Source: Halobacteriovoraceae bacterium
GTDB taxonomy: Bacteria > Bdellovibrionota > Bacteriovoracia > Bacteriovoracales > Bacteriovoracaceae
Direction of reading: 5' to 3'
Length of the DNA stretch: 64,000 nt
Assembly: GCA_020635115.1 (NCBI GenBank)
Contig: JACKAK010000006.1
Coordinates: forward strand, 186,001-250,000
This document shows, one piece after another, positions 45,879 through 55,100 of this stretch; position 1 is the stretch's first letter; each line of letters opens with the position of its first letter. The position numbers and the translations under genes are program-made. The notes beneath the pieces were generated by a model. The model had not been told where the DNA came from. It searched no databases and saw only the letters and a list, made by a program, of their open reading frames with translations.

Positions 45879-46598
45879 TTATTGATTTTGAAAATGGAAA
45901 ATGAAATTGCTTATATAATTTTTAAGATTTTTTTTAACCGTATCTTTTGGTAGATAGTAGATTGTAAATCCGAGATATATTTTGTCGGGATTTGTAATTA
46001 ATTCTCGATTAAGAAACCAGAGATGATACCAATAGCGCGAAGAGCCATATAATTTCTTTGAAATTTTCTGTAACGTATCATTATTATTTGAAATAAGGTA
46101 AGGACTTCCTTCCCTATCATTCAATGATTTTTGTGGATCCTTCACTTTTAAAATACTTCCTGTTTTTAAAATTTCGGGTTGAGCGATCGTGTTTTTATTG
46201 AGTTCATAGATTTGTTTCCATTTTGAGTAGTCTTGATAAAGTTTTTGGGCAATTAACATTAAATTTTCACCTTTTTCAACTTTGTAATTTACAATTTCGC
46301 TATCAACTAATTCTAAATTTTTTTCATCCACTTTTTTAACTTCAGTTTGAATGGCCTCGACAACAACTACATTGGCCTGTGACTTAACTTTTTTAATTTG
46401 CTCTTGATCATCATAGATAAAAGTTGGAGCAACACTTTCATTGACCTTTTTAATTTCTTCATCAGCTCTATCGACTAATTCAATTACCCCGTCCTCTGTT
46501 TGTCTAAAGACCATTCCGCCCATTTCTTGATCAGAGGATTTTTGAGAGGCACAGGAGAGAAAATGTGTTATAAGAAATGTAGCTAGAATGATTCTCAT
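45879..46598 (-). CDS. LysM-domain lipoprotein
   Basis: 239 aa from ATG at 46598 (AGGGAAGG four bases upstream). Lipobox FLS-C16. After a coiled/charged spacer, LysM 1 is at about residues 105-155 (VNYKVEKGENLMLIAQKLYQD) and LysM 2 follows (YLISNNNDTLQKISKKLYGSS). LysM binds peptidoglycan N-acetylglucosamine chains. It starts 11 bases after the barrel-like gene, so the two are an operon, perhaps a peptidoglycan-linked envelope complex. The start is moved inward from an upstream in-frame codon because the extra N terminus would hide the lipoprotein signal. Confidence 0.8.
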   Translation of the reverse strand: MRIILATFLITHFLSCASQKSSDQEMGGMVFRQTEDGVIELVDRADEEIKKVNESVAPTFIYDDQEQIKKVKSQANVVVVEAIQTEVKKVDEKNLELVDSEIVNYKVEKGENLMLIAQKLYQDYSKWKQIYELNKNTIAQPEILKTGSILKVKDPQKSLNDREGSPYLISNNNDTLQKISKKLYGSSRYWYHLWFLNRELITNPDKIYLGFTIYYLPKDTVKKNLKNYISNFIFHFQNQ

Positions 46599-46609
46599 TA
46601 ACCTTCCCT

Positions 46610-47665
46610 CTATTTTAAGATATAACCAATACCAATTCCAAATCTGAAAGAACTTAAATCTGAGCTTCCTGACATTGTATGATACTTTATAAGAGAGTGA
46701 GCGAACCAATCTTTGTGAATTTTGTGAAAAATATAGCCCATAAATTTAAATCCACTTATTTCGGTAGAATCAGTTGATTGAGAGTAACCAAGAGTTGTGG
46801 ATGAAAAGATTGATCTTGAAATGCTTAGTTTTGAGAAAAAATTTTTCTTAAAAATTGTAAATGTTTTTGATGCTCCAATGGTTAAGTAAAATACTTTGTG
46901 TTCATCGGCCAAAAGCTCTTGGTTATTCTGTAATCCTTCAAGATTAAGTGAACTAAATCGTTCAAAATCAAATCCTGAATATCCGCTAAATTTAAATTTA
47001 AATTGGTCAAAATATCGTTCAATATATGATGTAATTCCAATCTCTGCAGGAATTGAGAGTTCGTTTTGATTTATATTATTTGTTGCGGCCACCAGTGTTG
47101 AAAAATATAGGCTACCTGAAAAGTTATAGGGAATTGATTGAGGATAATAACTTGAGGCAATTCCTAGGGTTACGGGTGAGTTTTGGAAAAAACTTAATTG
47201 AGCTCTGGTAGGGTTTTCTTGCTGAAATTTTCCAACAGAAACCATATAAAATAATGATGCTCTCCATCCTTGTGGTTTGGTTTTATTTTTTTCAAGTTTT
47301 TTAATATTTTCTTTAATAATTTGAAATTTTTGAAACATTTTTTTGTCGTAAGCAAGAAGCTTTTTTTCATCAATATGGATAAGCTCTAAGTAAAGCGAAA
47401 ATCTTGTTTTATCCTCTATGTTTTTCCAATTATCGACTAGTGAATTTGACAATTTTGTTCTATTTAAAAATTCAGATTTTTCATTTACTATAACATCTTT
47501 TTTCGTGAATTCTTTATAAATACTCACAATATTTTGATTCTTCTTAGTGGTTGTATATTTTATTTTCAAGAACTGAACATTTCCAAATGCATTTTGAATT
47601 TTATTTTTAATTTCACTTTCAGCATAAATTTGGAAAGTGAATAACATTATTAAAATATATTTCAT
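46610..47665 (-). CDS. Predicted outer-membrane beta-barrel-like protein
   Basis: 351 aa with signal peptide (1-15). Residues 25-140 are helical/charged; 150-351 consist of alternating hydrophobic beta strands separated by polar turns (…FKFSGYSGFDFERFSSL…, …SSFRFGIGIGYILK), typical of outer-membrane barrels, though it ends in Lys rather than the usual aromatic. Its operon partner is the LysM lipoprotein. Homology not recognised. Confidence 0.6.
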   Translation of the reverse strand: MKYILIMLFTFQIYAESEIKNKIQNAFGNVQFLKIKYTTTKKNQNIVSIYKEFTKKDVIVNEKSEFLNRTKLSNSLVDNWKNIEDKTRFSLYLELIHIDEKKLLAYDKKMFQKFQIIKENIKKLEKNKTKPQGWRASLFYMVSVGKFQQENPTRAQLSFFQNSPVTLGIASSYYPQSIPYNFSGSLYFSTLVAATNNINQNELSIPAEIGITSYIERYFDQFKFKFSGYSGFDFERFSSLNLEGLQNNQELLADEHKVFYLTIGASKTFTIFKKNFFSKLSISRSIFSSTTLGYSQSTDSTEISGFKFMGYIFHKIHKDWFAHSLIKYHTMSGSSDLSSFRFGIGIGYILK

Positions 47666-47766
47666 TATTTTAAACCGTACCTCATGTGTATTAATTGTAA
47701 TTCATCTCTGGATTTAACTCAAATAATTTCTTATGCTTATGCTAGCAATGCAACTGAAGGAGAAGT

Positions 47767-48774
47767 ATGACAGATCAATTTGCACGGGTTAATAACACAT
47801 GTATTGTTATAATAACGATCATTCTAGTCACGTTCTCACTCAATTTTACAAAACCTGTGTTGGTTCCCTTTGTTTTTGCTTTTATTATTTATGAAATTTT
47901 AAATCCAATGATCAATTTTATGCAATCTAAACTTAAGTTAAATCGTGTTCTATCTACATTTATTACAATGGCCGTAATTATTTTCTTTTTAAGTTTAGCT
48001 ATTTTTTTTATTGCAAATTCTTTAGAACATTTCATTAAAAGTGCAAATGTTTACAAAAATAGGCTCGTGACCTCAATCCAATGGTTTAGTGATACCGCTC
48101 ATCATTTTGGGTATGACATTAACGCAAGTGTCATTCAAGCTGAAATTCGTGAAATGCCGCTATTAAAAATGGCAAATAATGTAACAGGAAATGTCTTGGG
48201 CTTTATAGGAAGTTTTTTTCTTATTTCAGTGATGTCCTTATTTCTGGTTTTAGGGGGTACAACCAAAGAAAGCAGCTCTCAGACAGTAAGAGATATTCAA
48301 AATAAAGTTTCAAGATATCTGGCCACAAAATTTTTTACTTCTACAGTCACTGGTTTGGTGACTTGGATTTTTCTAATCATTGGAAAAGTTGATTTAGCAC
48401 TCATGTTCGGAATAATTACAATTTTGCTCAATTTTATCCCTACAGTTGGTTCGATTCTCGCAACAACGCTCCCTTTACCAATAATCCTTTTACAATATGG
48501 CCTAGGTTGGCAATTTTATTTTGTATTAATTGGAACAAGTTTTGCTCAAATTATCATTGGAAACATTATTGAACCTAAACTTATGGGTGTAACTTTGGAT
48601 TTACACCCCATCAGCCTTTTAATTTCATTAATCTTCTGGGGATTGGTTTGGGGATTACCTGGCATGTTTTTAGCAGTACCAATTACCGCATCAGTCAAAC
48701 TCGTTTTTGACAGGATTGAAGCAACCAGACCTCTTGCTGAACTTCTGGCCGGAAGATTCAATCCTTCAAAATAG
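47767..48774 (+). CDS. AI-2E family transporter (PerM/TqsA-like)
   Basis: 335 aa with about eight membrane helices. The C-terminal signature MGVTLDLHPISLLISLIFWG followed by LPGMFLAVPITA, plus FIPTVGSILATTLP, define the AI-2E transporter family (PF01594). Members export autoinducer-2 or act as Na+/H+ antiporters; substrate is not predictable. GAAGGAGAAG precedes ATG. Divergent to the barrel gene and convergent with speA (1-base gap). Confidence 0.88.
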   Translation: MTDQFARVNNTCIVIITIILVTFSLNFTKPVLVPFVFAFIIYEILNPMINFMQSKLKLNRVLSTFITMAVIIFFLSLAIFFIANSLEHFIKSANVYKNRLVTSIQWFSDTAHHFGYDINASVIQAEIREMPLLKMANNVTGNVLGFIGSFFLISVMSLFLVLGGTTKESSSQTVRDIQNKVSRYLATKFFTSTVTGLVTWIFLIIGKVDLALMFGIITILLNFIPTVGSILATTLPLPIILLQYGLGWQFYFVLIGTSFAQIIIGNIIEPKLMGVTLDLHPISLLISLIFWGLVWGLPGMFLAVPITASVKLVFDRIEATRPLAELLAGRFNPSK

Positions 48775-48775
48775 T

Positions 48776-50689
48776 TCATTTCAAATAGGTATAGCTCTTC
48801 AAACACTCTTCGTAAAAATCTACCAATCTTACTCCCTCTCGAGGTTGTATTTTTCCTCTTTGAATTTGGCGATCAATATTCTTTTTCATTACCATGGCCA
48901 TATAGTCGGGATTGTATTGCATTGTAGAGAGTACTTGTTCGGAAGAATTTCCTTGAATAACTTCTTCAATATAAAAGTCAGTTGGATCGTCATCATCACA
49001 AAAAACATGAACTTCATTCAAGCGTCCAAAGAGATTATGCATATCTCCCATGACATCTTGATATGCTCCAGTTAGAAAAATACCAATATAGTATTCTTCC
49101 TTTCCCTCAATATCATGCAAGGGTACAGTCTTGCTTTTTCCATCCATAGAAATAAATTTATCTATTTTCCCATCTGAGTCGCAAGTAATGTCGACCAGGG
49201 AACAGTTTTTTGTAGGACGTTCATTCAAATAAGATATGGGGACAATTGGTAACAATTGATTAATGGCCCAAGAATCAGCAGTTGATTGAAAGACTGAAAA
49301 ATTGCAAATGTACTGTGAAGACAACTCCTCGTTAAGATTTTGAAGTCCTGAGGGTACTTTTGAAATTTTATTGGTGATTTCCTTAATACTTTCAAGAAGC
49401 TCCCAATATATTGTTTCAATCTTAGCTCGTTCCTCTAACTCGATAACCCCTAATCTAAATGCACTCATACAGTCAGTTTTTATCTGAAGGGCCTCATTAT
49501 ATGTTACTTGAAAATTATCTGCACTAAGATCATTATATAGAGCTCGAATATTGCTTACGAGTATATGTTCTCCAGTAACTTTATTCGTGTTGAAGTGTTT
49601 GGTCTTTTTTTCGATGGAATCAATAACGTTCGTAATAACACATGAGTGATGAGCAGTTATAGATCGTCCACTTTCAGATACAATATTGGGGTGAGGAACT
49701 CCTTCTAAATCACAAACTTGTTTGAGTCCATAAACCACATCTTCAACGTATTCATTCAAATTGTAGTTTTTAGATGAGTCACTTACCGATTTAGAGCCGT
49801 CATAATCAATGGCAAGTCCACCTCCAATATCAAAATAATCTATGGGTACACCCATTTTACGTAGTTTTGCATATATTCTGGCAGATTCTGAAACGGCCTC
49901 AGAAATAGTTTTAATATCAATTACCTGGCTACCAATATGAAAGTGGATCAATTTAATAATACTAAGCTTTTCTTTATCTTTGAGTTCTTTTACAAGTTCT
50001 ATGATTTCAGGGATCGTTAGGCCAAACTTTGCATTGTCCCCTCCGGAATCTGCCCATTTGCCGATTCCACGGACTGAAATTTTGGCCCTAATTCCAATCA
50101 TGGGCTTTATCTTCATTTCTTTTGCGACTTCAAGTAAAGCTCTGAGTTCAGAAAATTTTTCAATAACAAAAATGACTTTTCTTCCAAGTTTGCTACCTAA
50201 AAGTCCTAATCTAAAAAAATCTTTATCTTTATACCCATTGAGAATAGTCAGTGAGTTTGTATTTGTGTTGTAGGCCAGTGCTGATAAGATTTCAGGTTTA
50301 GATCCTGCTTCTAATCCGTAATCGTAATTTGAACCTGCATCGACAATTTCTTCCACGACTTCACGCATTTGGTTGACTTTAACGGGATAAACTCCGAAAT
50401 ATCTTCCCTCATATTTAGACTCTTCAATTACGTTTCTAAAAGTTCTATTAAGTTTTTTAATTTGAGATCGAAGAATATCATGAAATCTAATAACTGCAGG
50501 AAACTGGATTCCTTCGGATTTAATTTCTTTAATGACTTCATCAATATCAATATTGACTGTATGATCGCCTTCCACAGGTAATACGGCCATATTTCCTTTT
50601 TCATTGACTGTAAAATACCCTTCGGCCCATTTTTCAATACAATAAGTTTGAATTGCTTCTTCTATGCTCCACTGTTTACTCATTGTCAC
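48776..50689 (-). CDS. speA: Biosynthetic arginine decarboxylase SpeA
   Basis: 637 aa PLP enzyme. N-terminal WSIEEAIQTYCIEKW, the Lys motif in YFGVYPVKVNQMREVVEE (PLP Schiff base), IKLIHFHIGSQV and YFDIGGGLAIDYDG are signatures of SpeA. Converts arginine to agmatine, the first step of putrescine synthesis without ornithine. It overlaps speB by 14 bases, so decarboxylase and agmatinase are produced together. Full length with the typical C-terminal extension. Confidence 0.95.
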   Translation of the reverse strand: MTMSKQWSIEEAIQTYCIEKWAEGYFTVNEKGNMAVLPVEGDHTVNIDIDEVIKEIKSEGIQFPAVIRFHDILRSQIKKLNRTFRNVIEESKYEGRYFGVYPVKVNQMREVVEEIVDAGSNYDYGLEAGSKPEILSALAYNTNTNSLTILNGYKDKDFFRLGLLGSKLGRKVIFVIEKFSELRALLEVAKEMKIKPMIGIRAKISVRGIGKWADSGGDNAKFGLTIPEIIELVKELKDKEKLSIIKLIHFHIGSQVIDIKTISEAVSESARIYAKLRKMGVPIDYFDIGGGLAIDYDGSKSVSDSSKNYNLNEYVEDVVYGLKQVCDLEGVPHPNIVSESGRSITAHHSCVITNVIDSIEKKTKHFNTNKVTGEHILVSNIRALYNDLSADNFQVTYNEALQIKTDCMSAFRLGVIELEERAKIETIYWELLESIKEITNKISKVPSGLQNLNEELSSQYICNFSVFQSTADSWAINQLLPIVPISYLNERPTKNCSLVDITCDSDGKIDKFISMDGKSKTVPLHDIEGKEEYYIGIFLTGAYQDVMGDMHNLFGRLNEVHVFCDDDDPTDFYIEEVIQGNSSEQVLSTMQYNPDYMAMVMKKNIDRQIQRGKIQPREGVRLVDFYEECLKSYTYLK

Positions 50690-51569
50690 CTCTGTCTAAA
50701 ACTAAAAGAAGTTCGCGAACTACTTTTGCTGCAAAAACATCGCTATTACCTGTACTATCAATTTGAGGAGATAGCTCCACCACATCACAACCTACAAAAT
50801 TCTTATTCTTTAATATTTTTACAAGACTGATAAAAGAATGAAAATCTTCTCCTCCTGGTTCAGGGGTCCCTGTGCCTGGTAAAAATGAAGGATCAAAATA
50901 ATCTAAATCCAAAGTGAGATAGATTGGTCTATCATTCGAAATTTTTTGTACTTTTTCTAAAAATTCTTTTCTAGAATGACACTGTGTTTTATTTTCCTTC
51001 ATCCAGTCAAACTCTTCCTTCGTCCCTGAGCGGATACCGTATTGTATAAGTTTATGGTTATCTCCAAAATGATCCAAAGCTCTTTTTATTATGGAAGCAT
51101 GTGAAAAATGATGCCCTAAATACCCATCTCGTAAATCTGCATGAGCATCTAGGTGTAATAAAACTAAATCCTCATAGGCCATCAAATACTGAGTAATAGG
51201 AGCGTAGCTTATAGAGTGCTCTCCTCCAAGTGTCATTACTTTCAGTCCATTTTTTATTAATGATGGAGTAAAGTTTTCAATAAAGAAATCTGTTCCGCTT
51301 TGCCATACTTCATCTACATCATCTGTCTGATTTAAGGGAAGATTTCCAAGATCGTAAAACTCTATATCTTGAAGATCTTTATCGAGATAAGGTGAATAAG
51401 TTTCAATTCCATCTGAAATTTTTCTTAAAGCATTTGGCCCATCAACTGTACCTTTTCTGAAGCAGGCCGTTCCGTCAAATTCAAATCCGACCATATTTAT
51501 TTTGCTTGGCACAACGGATGTTGAGTATTTCGAACAATCATAAAAAACTTCACTTTTATGAAACATCAT
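50676..51569 (-). CDS. speB: Agmatinase SpeB
   Basis: 297 aa ureohydrolase. Manganese ligands in LGGEHSISY, LHLDAHADLRDGYLG, HFSHASI, and SLDLDYFDPSFLPGTGTPEPGG. Hydrolyses agmatine to putrescine and urea. Promoter-proximal gene of the speBA operon. Length and motifs are canonical. Confidence 0.94.
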   Translation of the reverse strand: MMFHKSEVFYDCSKYSTSVVPSKINMVGFEFDGTACFRKGTVDGPNALRKISDGIETYSPYLDKDLQDIEFYDLGNLPLNQTDDVDEVWQSGTDFFIENFTPSLIKNGLKVMTLGGEHSISYAPITQYLMAYEDLVLLHLDAHADLRDGYLGHHFSHASIIKRALDHFGDNHKLIQYGIRSGTKEEFDWMKENKTQCHSRKEFLEKVQKISNDRPIYLTLDLDYFDPSFLPGTGTPEPGGEDFHSFISLVKILKNKNFVGCDVVELSPQIDSTGNSDVFAAKVVRELLLVLDRGDNE

Positions 51570-51638
51570 AAACTCCTAAAACATTGATTTAAGAGTTATG
51601 GTCATATTCTTTTTATTGCTTATGGTCAATAAGAATCA

Positions 51639-51907
51639 GTGGATACGGCACTCTTTTTAAGGTCAGTGTTTTGGGGGGAAGAGGGCCGTATCCACTTAAA
51701 GTGAGAGAATGACCTGCAAAAAAGTTTGGAGGGCCTTTTTACGGTATGGACGCAGGCCATTCTCTCTTTACTAAAACAAAAACACCAACAAGGAGAATAT
51801 CTTTTTAAAAATGGTTTAGTCCGTAAACAATTCATTCGAAGGATTAAACCAGTGAGGACTCTTTCCACGCAACCTCCTTTAAAAAGTTTTTTAGGTCTCG
51901 TCCTCAC
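51639..51907. repeat. Run of four imperfect palindromic hairpins, nature unknown
   Basis: Between speB and the bufferin-like gene are four successive inverted repeats: 51639-51655 with 51679-51695 (17-base arms, 16 matches); 51703-51717 with 51752-51766 (15 bases, 14 matches); 51813-51822 with 51841-51850 (10 bases, 9 matches); 51852-51859 with 51900-51907 (8 of 8). No convincing ORF covers the region in any frame. It could be a structured RNA, a MITE-like element or palindromic spacers. No RNase P, tmRNA, SRP or 6S hallmark was seen. The full non-coding stretch is 51570-52021. Confidence 0.55.
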
Positions 51908-52021
51908 AAGATTGATAATGCCTTTTTTGAATGCAAAGTTTGTCATGCGTGTGTTAAATAGATGTCAAAACCCATTGAAATTATGTCAAAATTTATTAAA
52001 TTTTGCTTTAAAAGGATGAAC

Positions 52022-52324
52022 ATGGATAAAAAAATACTTCTCACCGCAGCATTATTAGGAATCTCAACATCAAATGATGTACTGGCCATGGGGGATATGA
52101 CTGGAATGGAAAAATGCAAAGGTGTTTCACCAATGGCGGCCAATTCTTGTGGGGCAAATTCTCATGCTTGTGCTGGTTTTGCTAAGCAGCAGTTTGAAAA
52201 AAATGAATGGATAAAAGTAAAAGAAGGGACATGTGACAAAATAAAAAAAGCACTGGAGGATGAGGATTTAAAAAACTATATCAAGCAAATTGCTGAAAAT
52301 GCAAACATGTATAAACGCTTTTAA
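52022..52324 (+). CDS. BufA1-like (DUF2282) small secreted Cys-rich protein (bufferin-like)
   Basis: 100 aa: a signal peptide (1-22) then MEKCKGVSPMAANSCGANS, HACAGFAKQQFEKNEWIKV and EGTCDKI. Four Cys spaced as in the DUF2282/BufA1 family (E-K-C-x-G-V … N-x-C … C-A-G … W-x-x-V … G-T-C-x-K-I). BufA1 proteins (bufferins) sequester copper in the periplasm. The normal partners bufB (DUF692), bufC and a DoxX protein are not next to it, and the C-terminal 40 residues are an extra acidic helix. AAAGGA lies 5 bases ahead of ATG. Confidence 0.8.
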   Translation: MDKKILLTAALLGISTSNDVLAMGDMTGMEKCKGVSPMAANSCGANSHACAGFAKQQFEKNEWIKVKEGTCDKIKKALEDEDLKNYIKQIAENANMYKRF

Positions 52325-52344
52325 ATCTTTTGTGAGATAAACAC

Positions 52345-52959
52345 ATGCCAAATCATTTAGACGTTGAAAAAGAGCGCTTAACAGTTTTTGAATTTTTTTT
52401 TAAGTACTACTCTTTTTTTGCATTAATTTTAAGTCTTCTTTTTCTCGTTTTATTTAATGATCTTGTATTTATTATTTCAAAAGAAAATTTTCTGACCTAT
52501 TTTTCTCTTTTTGTTTTAGCTTGGGTGCTATGTGATTTTTCAATAACTCTTTTTGCAAATCAAAAAAGTATACATGGCCTACTTTTGAAAAGAGACGATT
52601 TAAAAATGCGTTCACTTCATATTAAGTTGCCTTATCTCGAAGGTATATTTTTAACTAACTATAAGCATTTCTTAGAGTCTCATGGAAAATCATCTTTTAT
52701 AACAAAGCTTATCGTTTCTCTTATTTTTTACATTTTATATTTTTTTCTTTTTTATTTTATCCTTATCAATTTCATTGATTTTTTTAAATATCTTCTCCCT
52801 CTTATTGTTGCATTTTTTGGGCCTAGAATTGGTGCTTTTTTGGCCTCAAAAAGGATTTCAAGATCTATAGAGCTGAATCTTTTTGTCGATGAGATTTATC
52901 TTAAATATAATCTGCTCACTATTGGTGACTTATATATACTCACTCTAAAAAATGAATGA
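52345..52959 (+). CDS. Hypothetical membrane protein
   Basis: 204 aa with about four hydrophobic segments (residues 17-40, 46-66, 120-142, 145-165). No recognised family. It follows the bufferin-like gene by 20 bases in the same direction, so may be co-transcribed; its size and topology do not match DoxX/BufD clearly. Converges with umuC (2-base gap). Confidence 0.55.
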   Translation: MPNHLDVEKERLTVFEFFFKYYSFFALILSLLFLVLFNDLVFIISKENFLTYFSLFVLAWVLCDFSITLFANQKSIHGLLLKRDDLKMRSLHIKLPYLEGIFLTNYKHFLESHGKSSFITKLIVSLIFYILYFFLFYFILINFIDFFKYLLPLIVAFFGPRIGAFLASKRISRSIELNLFVDEIYLKYNLLTIGDLYILTLKNE

Positions 52960-52961
52960 CA

Positions 52962-54224
52962 TCATTTTACCTTAGGTAGCTCTCTCCACGAAGTTGTGTA
53001 GCGTGGAGATTTATGCTCCCTTAGCATTTTCCATGCATTATTATCTACACCACACGAAGCAGAACGAATCATTTGAGGGCCTTCTCTTAAATTGACTTGG
53101 TCTATTGTTTTCATTAACTGTTCACTCAGAAGACTATCGGCCTGCTCAAAAAGGCTGATTTGGTTTTCGTCTTCTTCGATGATGTCACATAAACGTACAC
53201 CGGCCTTCTTGTACTCAAAACCTGAACGATAGTTAGTCTCTACGAGTTGTATGGCCTTTTCTATGAGCTTTCTAGTATCTAAAGTTGCAGTTAAAAATTG
53301 ATATGTATCATAAGCGTAGTATTGCTCATTGTCTTTAAAGGGAGATGTTCTAAAAAACACATCAATCCTCCTACACACAGATCCTTGTTTTCTTAATTTT
53401 TCAGCAGCAGAGCTCACATAGTTTGCAACTGACTCCTTAAGGGCACTTAAATCGAACACCCCCTGCCCAAAAGAGCGAGAGCACATAATTTCTTTTTTTT
53501 TCTCAATTTCAATCTCAATAGGAAAGCAACTGATGCCGGCCAACTCTTGTTTTGTTTGAAGGCCAACTTTTGTAAGAATCTTCTTAATATACGTCTCATT
53601 TTTATAATCACGAAATTGCTTGGCGTTTTTTATTCCTAAAGATTCTAGTTTTTTAGCATTTGCTCTTCCAATCCCCCAAATATCACTCACCCCCACTCTC
53701 TCAAGAGCAATATCTTGAAGTCTTTTCTCGTTGAGAACAACAACTCCTTTGGCCTTATCACTTCTTTTACCTATGAAATTTGCAATTTTTGCCATTGTTT
53801 TTGTAGGAGCAATTCCTACACTAACGGGTATTCCTACTTCCTTTTCAATGGTTTCTTTAATATGTCTTCCGTAATCGGCCAACTCGTTTTCACGTATTCC
53901 TTCTAAGCAAAGAAATGCCTCATCAACGGAATAAATTTGCAGGGTTGGAGTCAGAGTGGCCAAGGTTCTCATCACCCTATCAGAAACATTCGTATAAAGG
54001 GAAAAGTTGGAGGAAAAAACGGCAACTCCTTTTTCTTTGCAAAGATCACGAATTTTAAAATAGGGATCTCCCATTTTAATTCCCAAACGTTTGGCCTCAT
54101 TAGTTCGAGCGATGGCACAACCATCATTATTGCTTAGTACTATTACTGGTACATTTTTAAGATCTGGGCGAAACAAACGCTCACAGCTGCAAAAAAATGA
54201 ATTACAATCAACGAGAGCAATCAT
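52962..54224 (-). CDS. umuC: Error-prone DNA polymerase V subunit UmuC
   Basis: 420 aa Y-family polymerase. Palm motifs: IALVDCNSFFCSCERLF (metal Asp), VPVIVLSNNDGCAIARTNEA and IYSVDEAFLCL (catalytic DE), helix-hairpin-helix GVSDIWGIGRANAKKLES, and the C-terminal little finger. With UmuD' it copies past lesions. It overlaps umuD by 4 bases, standard umuDC operon. Length is typical. Confidence 0.95.
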   Translation of the reverse strand: MIALVDCNSFFCSCERLFRPDLKNVPVIVLSNNDGCAIARTNEAKRLGIKMGDPYFKIRDLCKEKGVAVFSSNFSLYTNVSDRVMRTLATLTPTLQIYSVDEAFLCLEGIRENELADYGRHIKETIEKEVGIPVSVGIAPTKTMAKIANFIGKRSDKAKGVVVLNEKRLQDIALERVGVSDIWGIGRANAKKLESLGIKNAKQFRDYKNETYIKKILTKVGLQTKQELAGISCFPIEIEIEKKKEIMCSRSFGQGVFDLSALKESVANYVSSAAEKLRKQGSVCRRIDVFFRTSPFKDNEQYYAYDTYQFLTATLDTRKLIEKAIQLVETNYRSGFEYKKAGVRLCDIIEEDENQISLFEQADSLLSEQLMKTIDQVNLREGPQMIRSASCGVDNNAWKMLREHKSPRYTTSWRELPKVK

Positions 54225-54607
54225 TTGAAGTGTCTGGCCACGCCGACGACAACGCCAAAAATTTCAAGTTCTCCATCGGCGATAATGATGGGTCTAGTCG
54301 TTGTATTATCTGAATGTAAGACAACGTGATCTCCTCGATGAAAAAATCGTTTACAGATCATGCTACCTTCAAAGTGTGCGATAACGATTTGGTTATTACA
54401 GGGGCGAATTGAGCGATCCACAATTAGCACATCTTTAGGCATAATGAGAGGTAACATAGAGTCCCCTTCTGCTTCAAAAAAATAGGTGGACGCCTTATTT
54501 TTCACAAAGCGCTCATCGAGGGAGAGATAATTTTCAAGATGGTCTTCACTAATCCCAAATAGGCCACATGCCGCTCTGGCAGTATGTTTCAATTTAACTA
54601 CATGCAT
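54221..54607 (-). CDS. umuD: UmuD (S24 family autoprotease, polymerase V regulator)
   Basis: 128 aa. Self-cleavage site ACG-L around Cys14-Gly15 (E. coli Cys24-Gly25). Catalytic Ser50 in EAEGDSML and Lys86 in FEGSMICKRF, 36 residues apart (37 in E. coli). RecA-driven self-cleavage yields UmuD', activating UmuC. The ATG is 8 bases from a TATACT -10 box with no ribosome site, so the message may be leaderless. Confidence 0.93.
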   Translation of the reverse strand: MHVVKLKHTARAACGLFGISEDHLENYLSLDERFVKNKASTYFFEAEGDSMLPLIMPKDVLIVDRSIRPCNNQIVIAHFEGSMICKRFFHRGDHVVLHSDNTTTRPIIIADGELEIFGVVVGVARHFK

Positions 54608-54614
54608 AAAGAAA

Positions 54615-54641
54615 AGTATACCATACGTATTACTTACGTAA
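54615..54641 (-). promoter_or_regulatory. umuDC promoter with overlapping palindromic operator
   Basis: On the minus strand the -10 is TATACT (54615-54620) and a -35-like TTTACG precedes it at 16 bases. Two TACGTA palindromes (54624-54629 and 54635-54640), 11 bases apart, sit between -35 and -10; the right one is part of TTAC-N4-GTAA (54630-54641). Bdellovibrio LexA is known to bind TTAC-N3-GTAA, so this is a candidate SOS operator with a one-base longer spacer. Confidence 0.6.
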
Positions 54642-54744
54642 AAGACGCAGCAAGGATTGCCGTGTATTTGGTGTTCATCCTAGGAGGTTACTGTATTAAC
54701 GCATCAAGTCTTTCTTAATTTAAATTGTTCTCTCCCATGACTCA

Positions 54745-55035
54745 TCACTTTGTTATATCTTCGTACTGAACGTACTTATGGCCTTGAGACTCACACAACT
54801 GCTTTCTTGTGACCTTACCACTTTTAACAGCATCTCCACAATTTGTTGTATACATTGATTTACAAATCTTTTGATCAAGTGAGTCTTCCCAATCCTTAAT
54901 CATCATTCGAACGTCACCAGAACATTTGTCAACAGAACAGGTATTAAGTTTTTTGTTCACATAAATCATACATTACGGAAAAAATGAAAAAGCAGACGTT
55001 GAAAAAATTAAAAATATTAAAGTTAAAATCTTCAT
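54745..55035 (-). pseudogene. Duplicate of small secreted protein, inactivated by nonsense mutation
   Basis: The start at 55035 (GGGAG upstream) encodes MKILTLIFLIFSTSAFSFFP and then TAA (54973-54975) where the upstream copy has CAA for Gln; after the stop the frame resumes CMIYVNKKLNTC and runs to the end at 54745. The remaining 74 codons are about 85-90% identical to the intact copy. A recent tandem duplication followed by loss of this copy. Confidence 0.85.
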
Positions 55036-55100
55036 ATAACTCCCTTTTTGCGAAAAAGAACATAAATGATAATTATACCCAATCTGATTTAAATATCTCA

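Noticed and set aside
51639..51907. RNase P RNA, tmRNA, SRP RNA or 6S RNA
   Set aside because: None of the conserved cores (such as GAGGAAAGUCC, tag peptide codons, or GGAAG tetraloop) is present.
51626..51946. 106-codon minus-strand open frame across the hairpin region
   Set aside because: Composition is Arg/Cys/Phe-rich and unlike neighbours, no ribosome site, and it only mirrors the palindromic DNA.
51726..52019. 97-codon plus-strand frame (TTG start) ending just before the bufferin-like gene
   Set aside because: No ribosome site, overlaps hairpins and the true start of the next gene; no recognisable homology.
54624..54641. Exact Bdellovibrio LexA box
   Set aside because: Spacer is four rather than three bases; kept only as a candidate operator.
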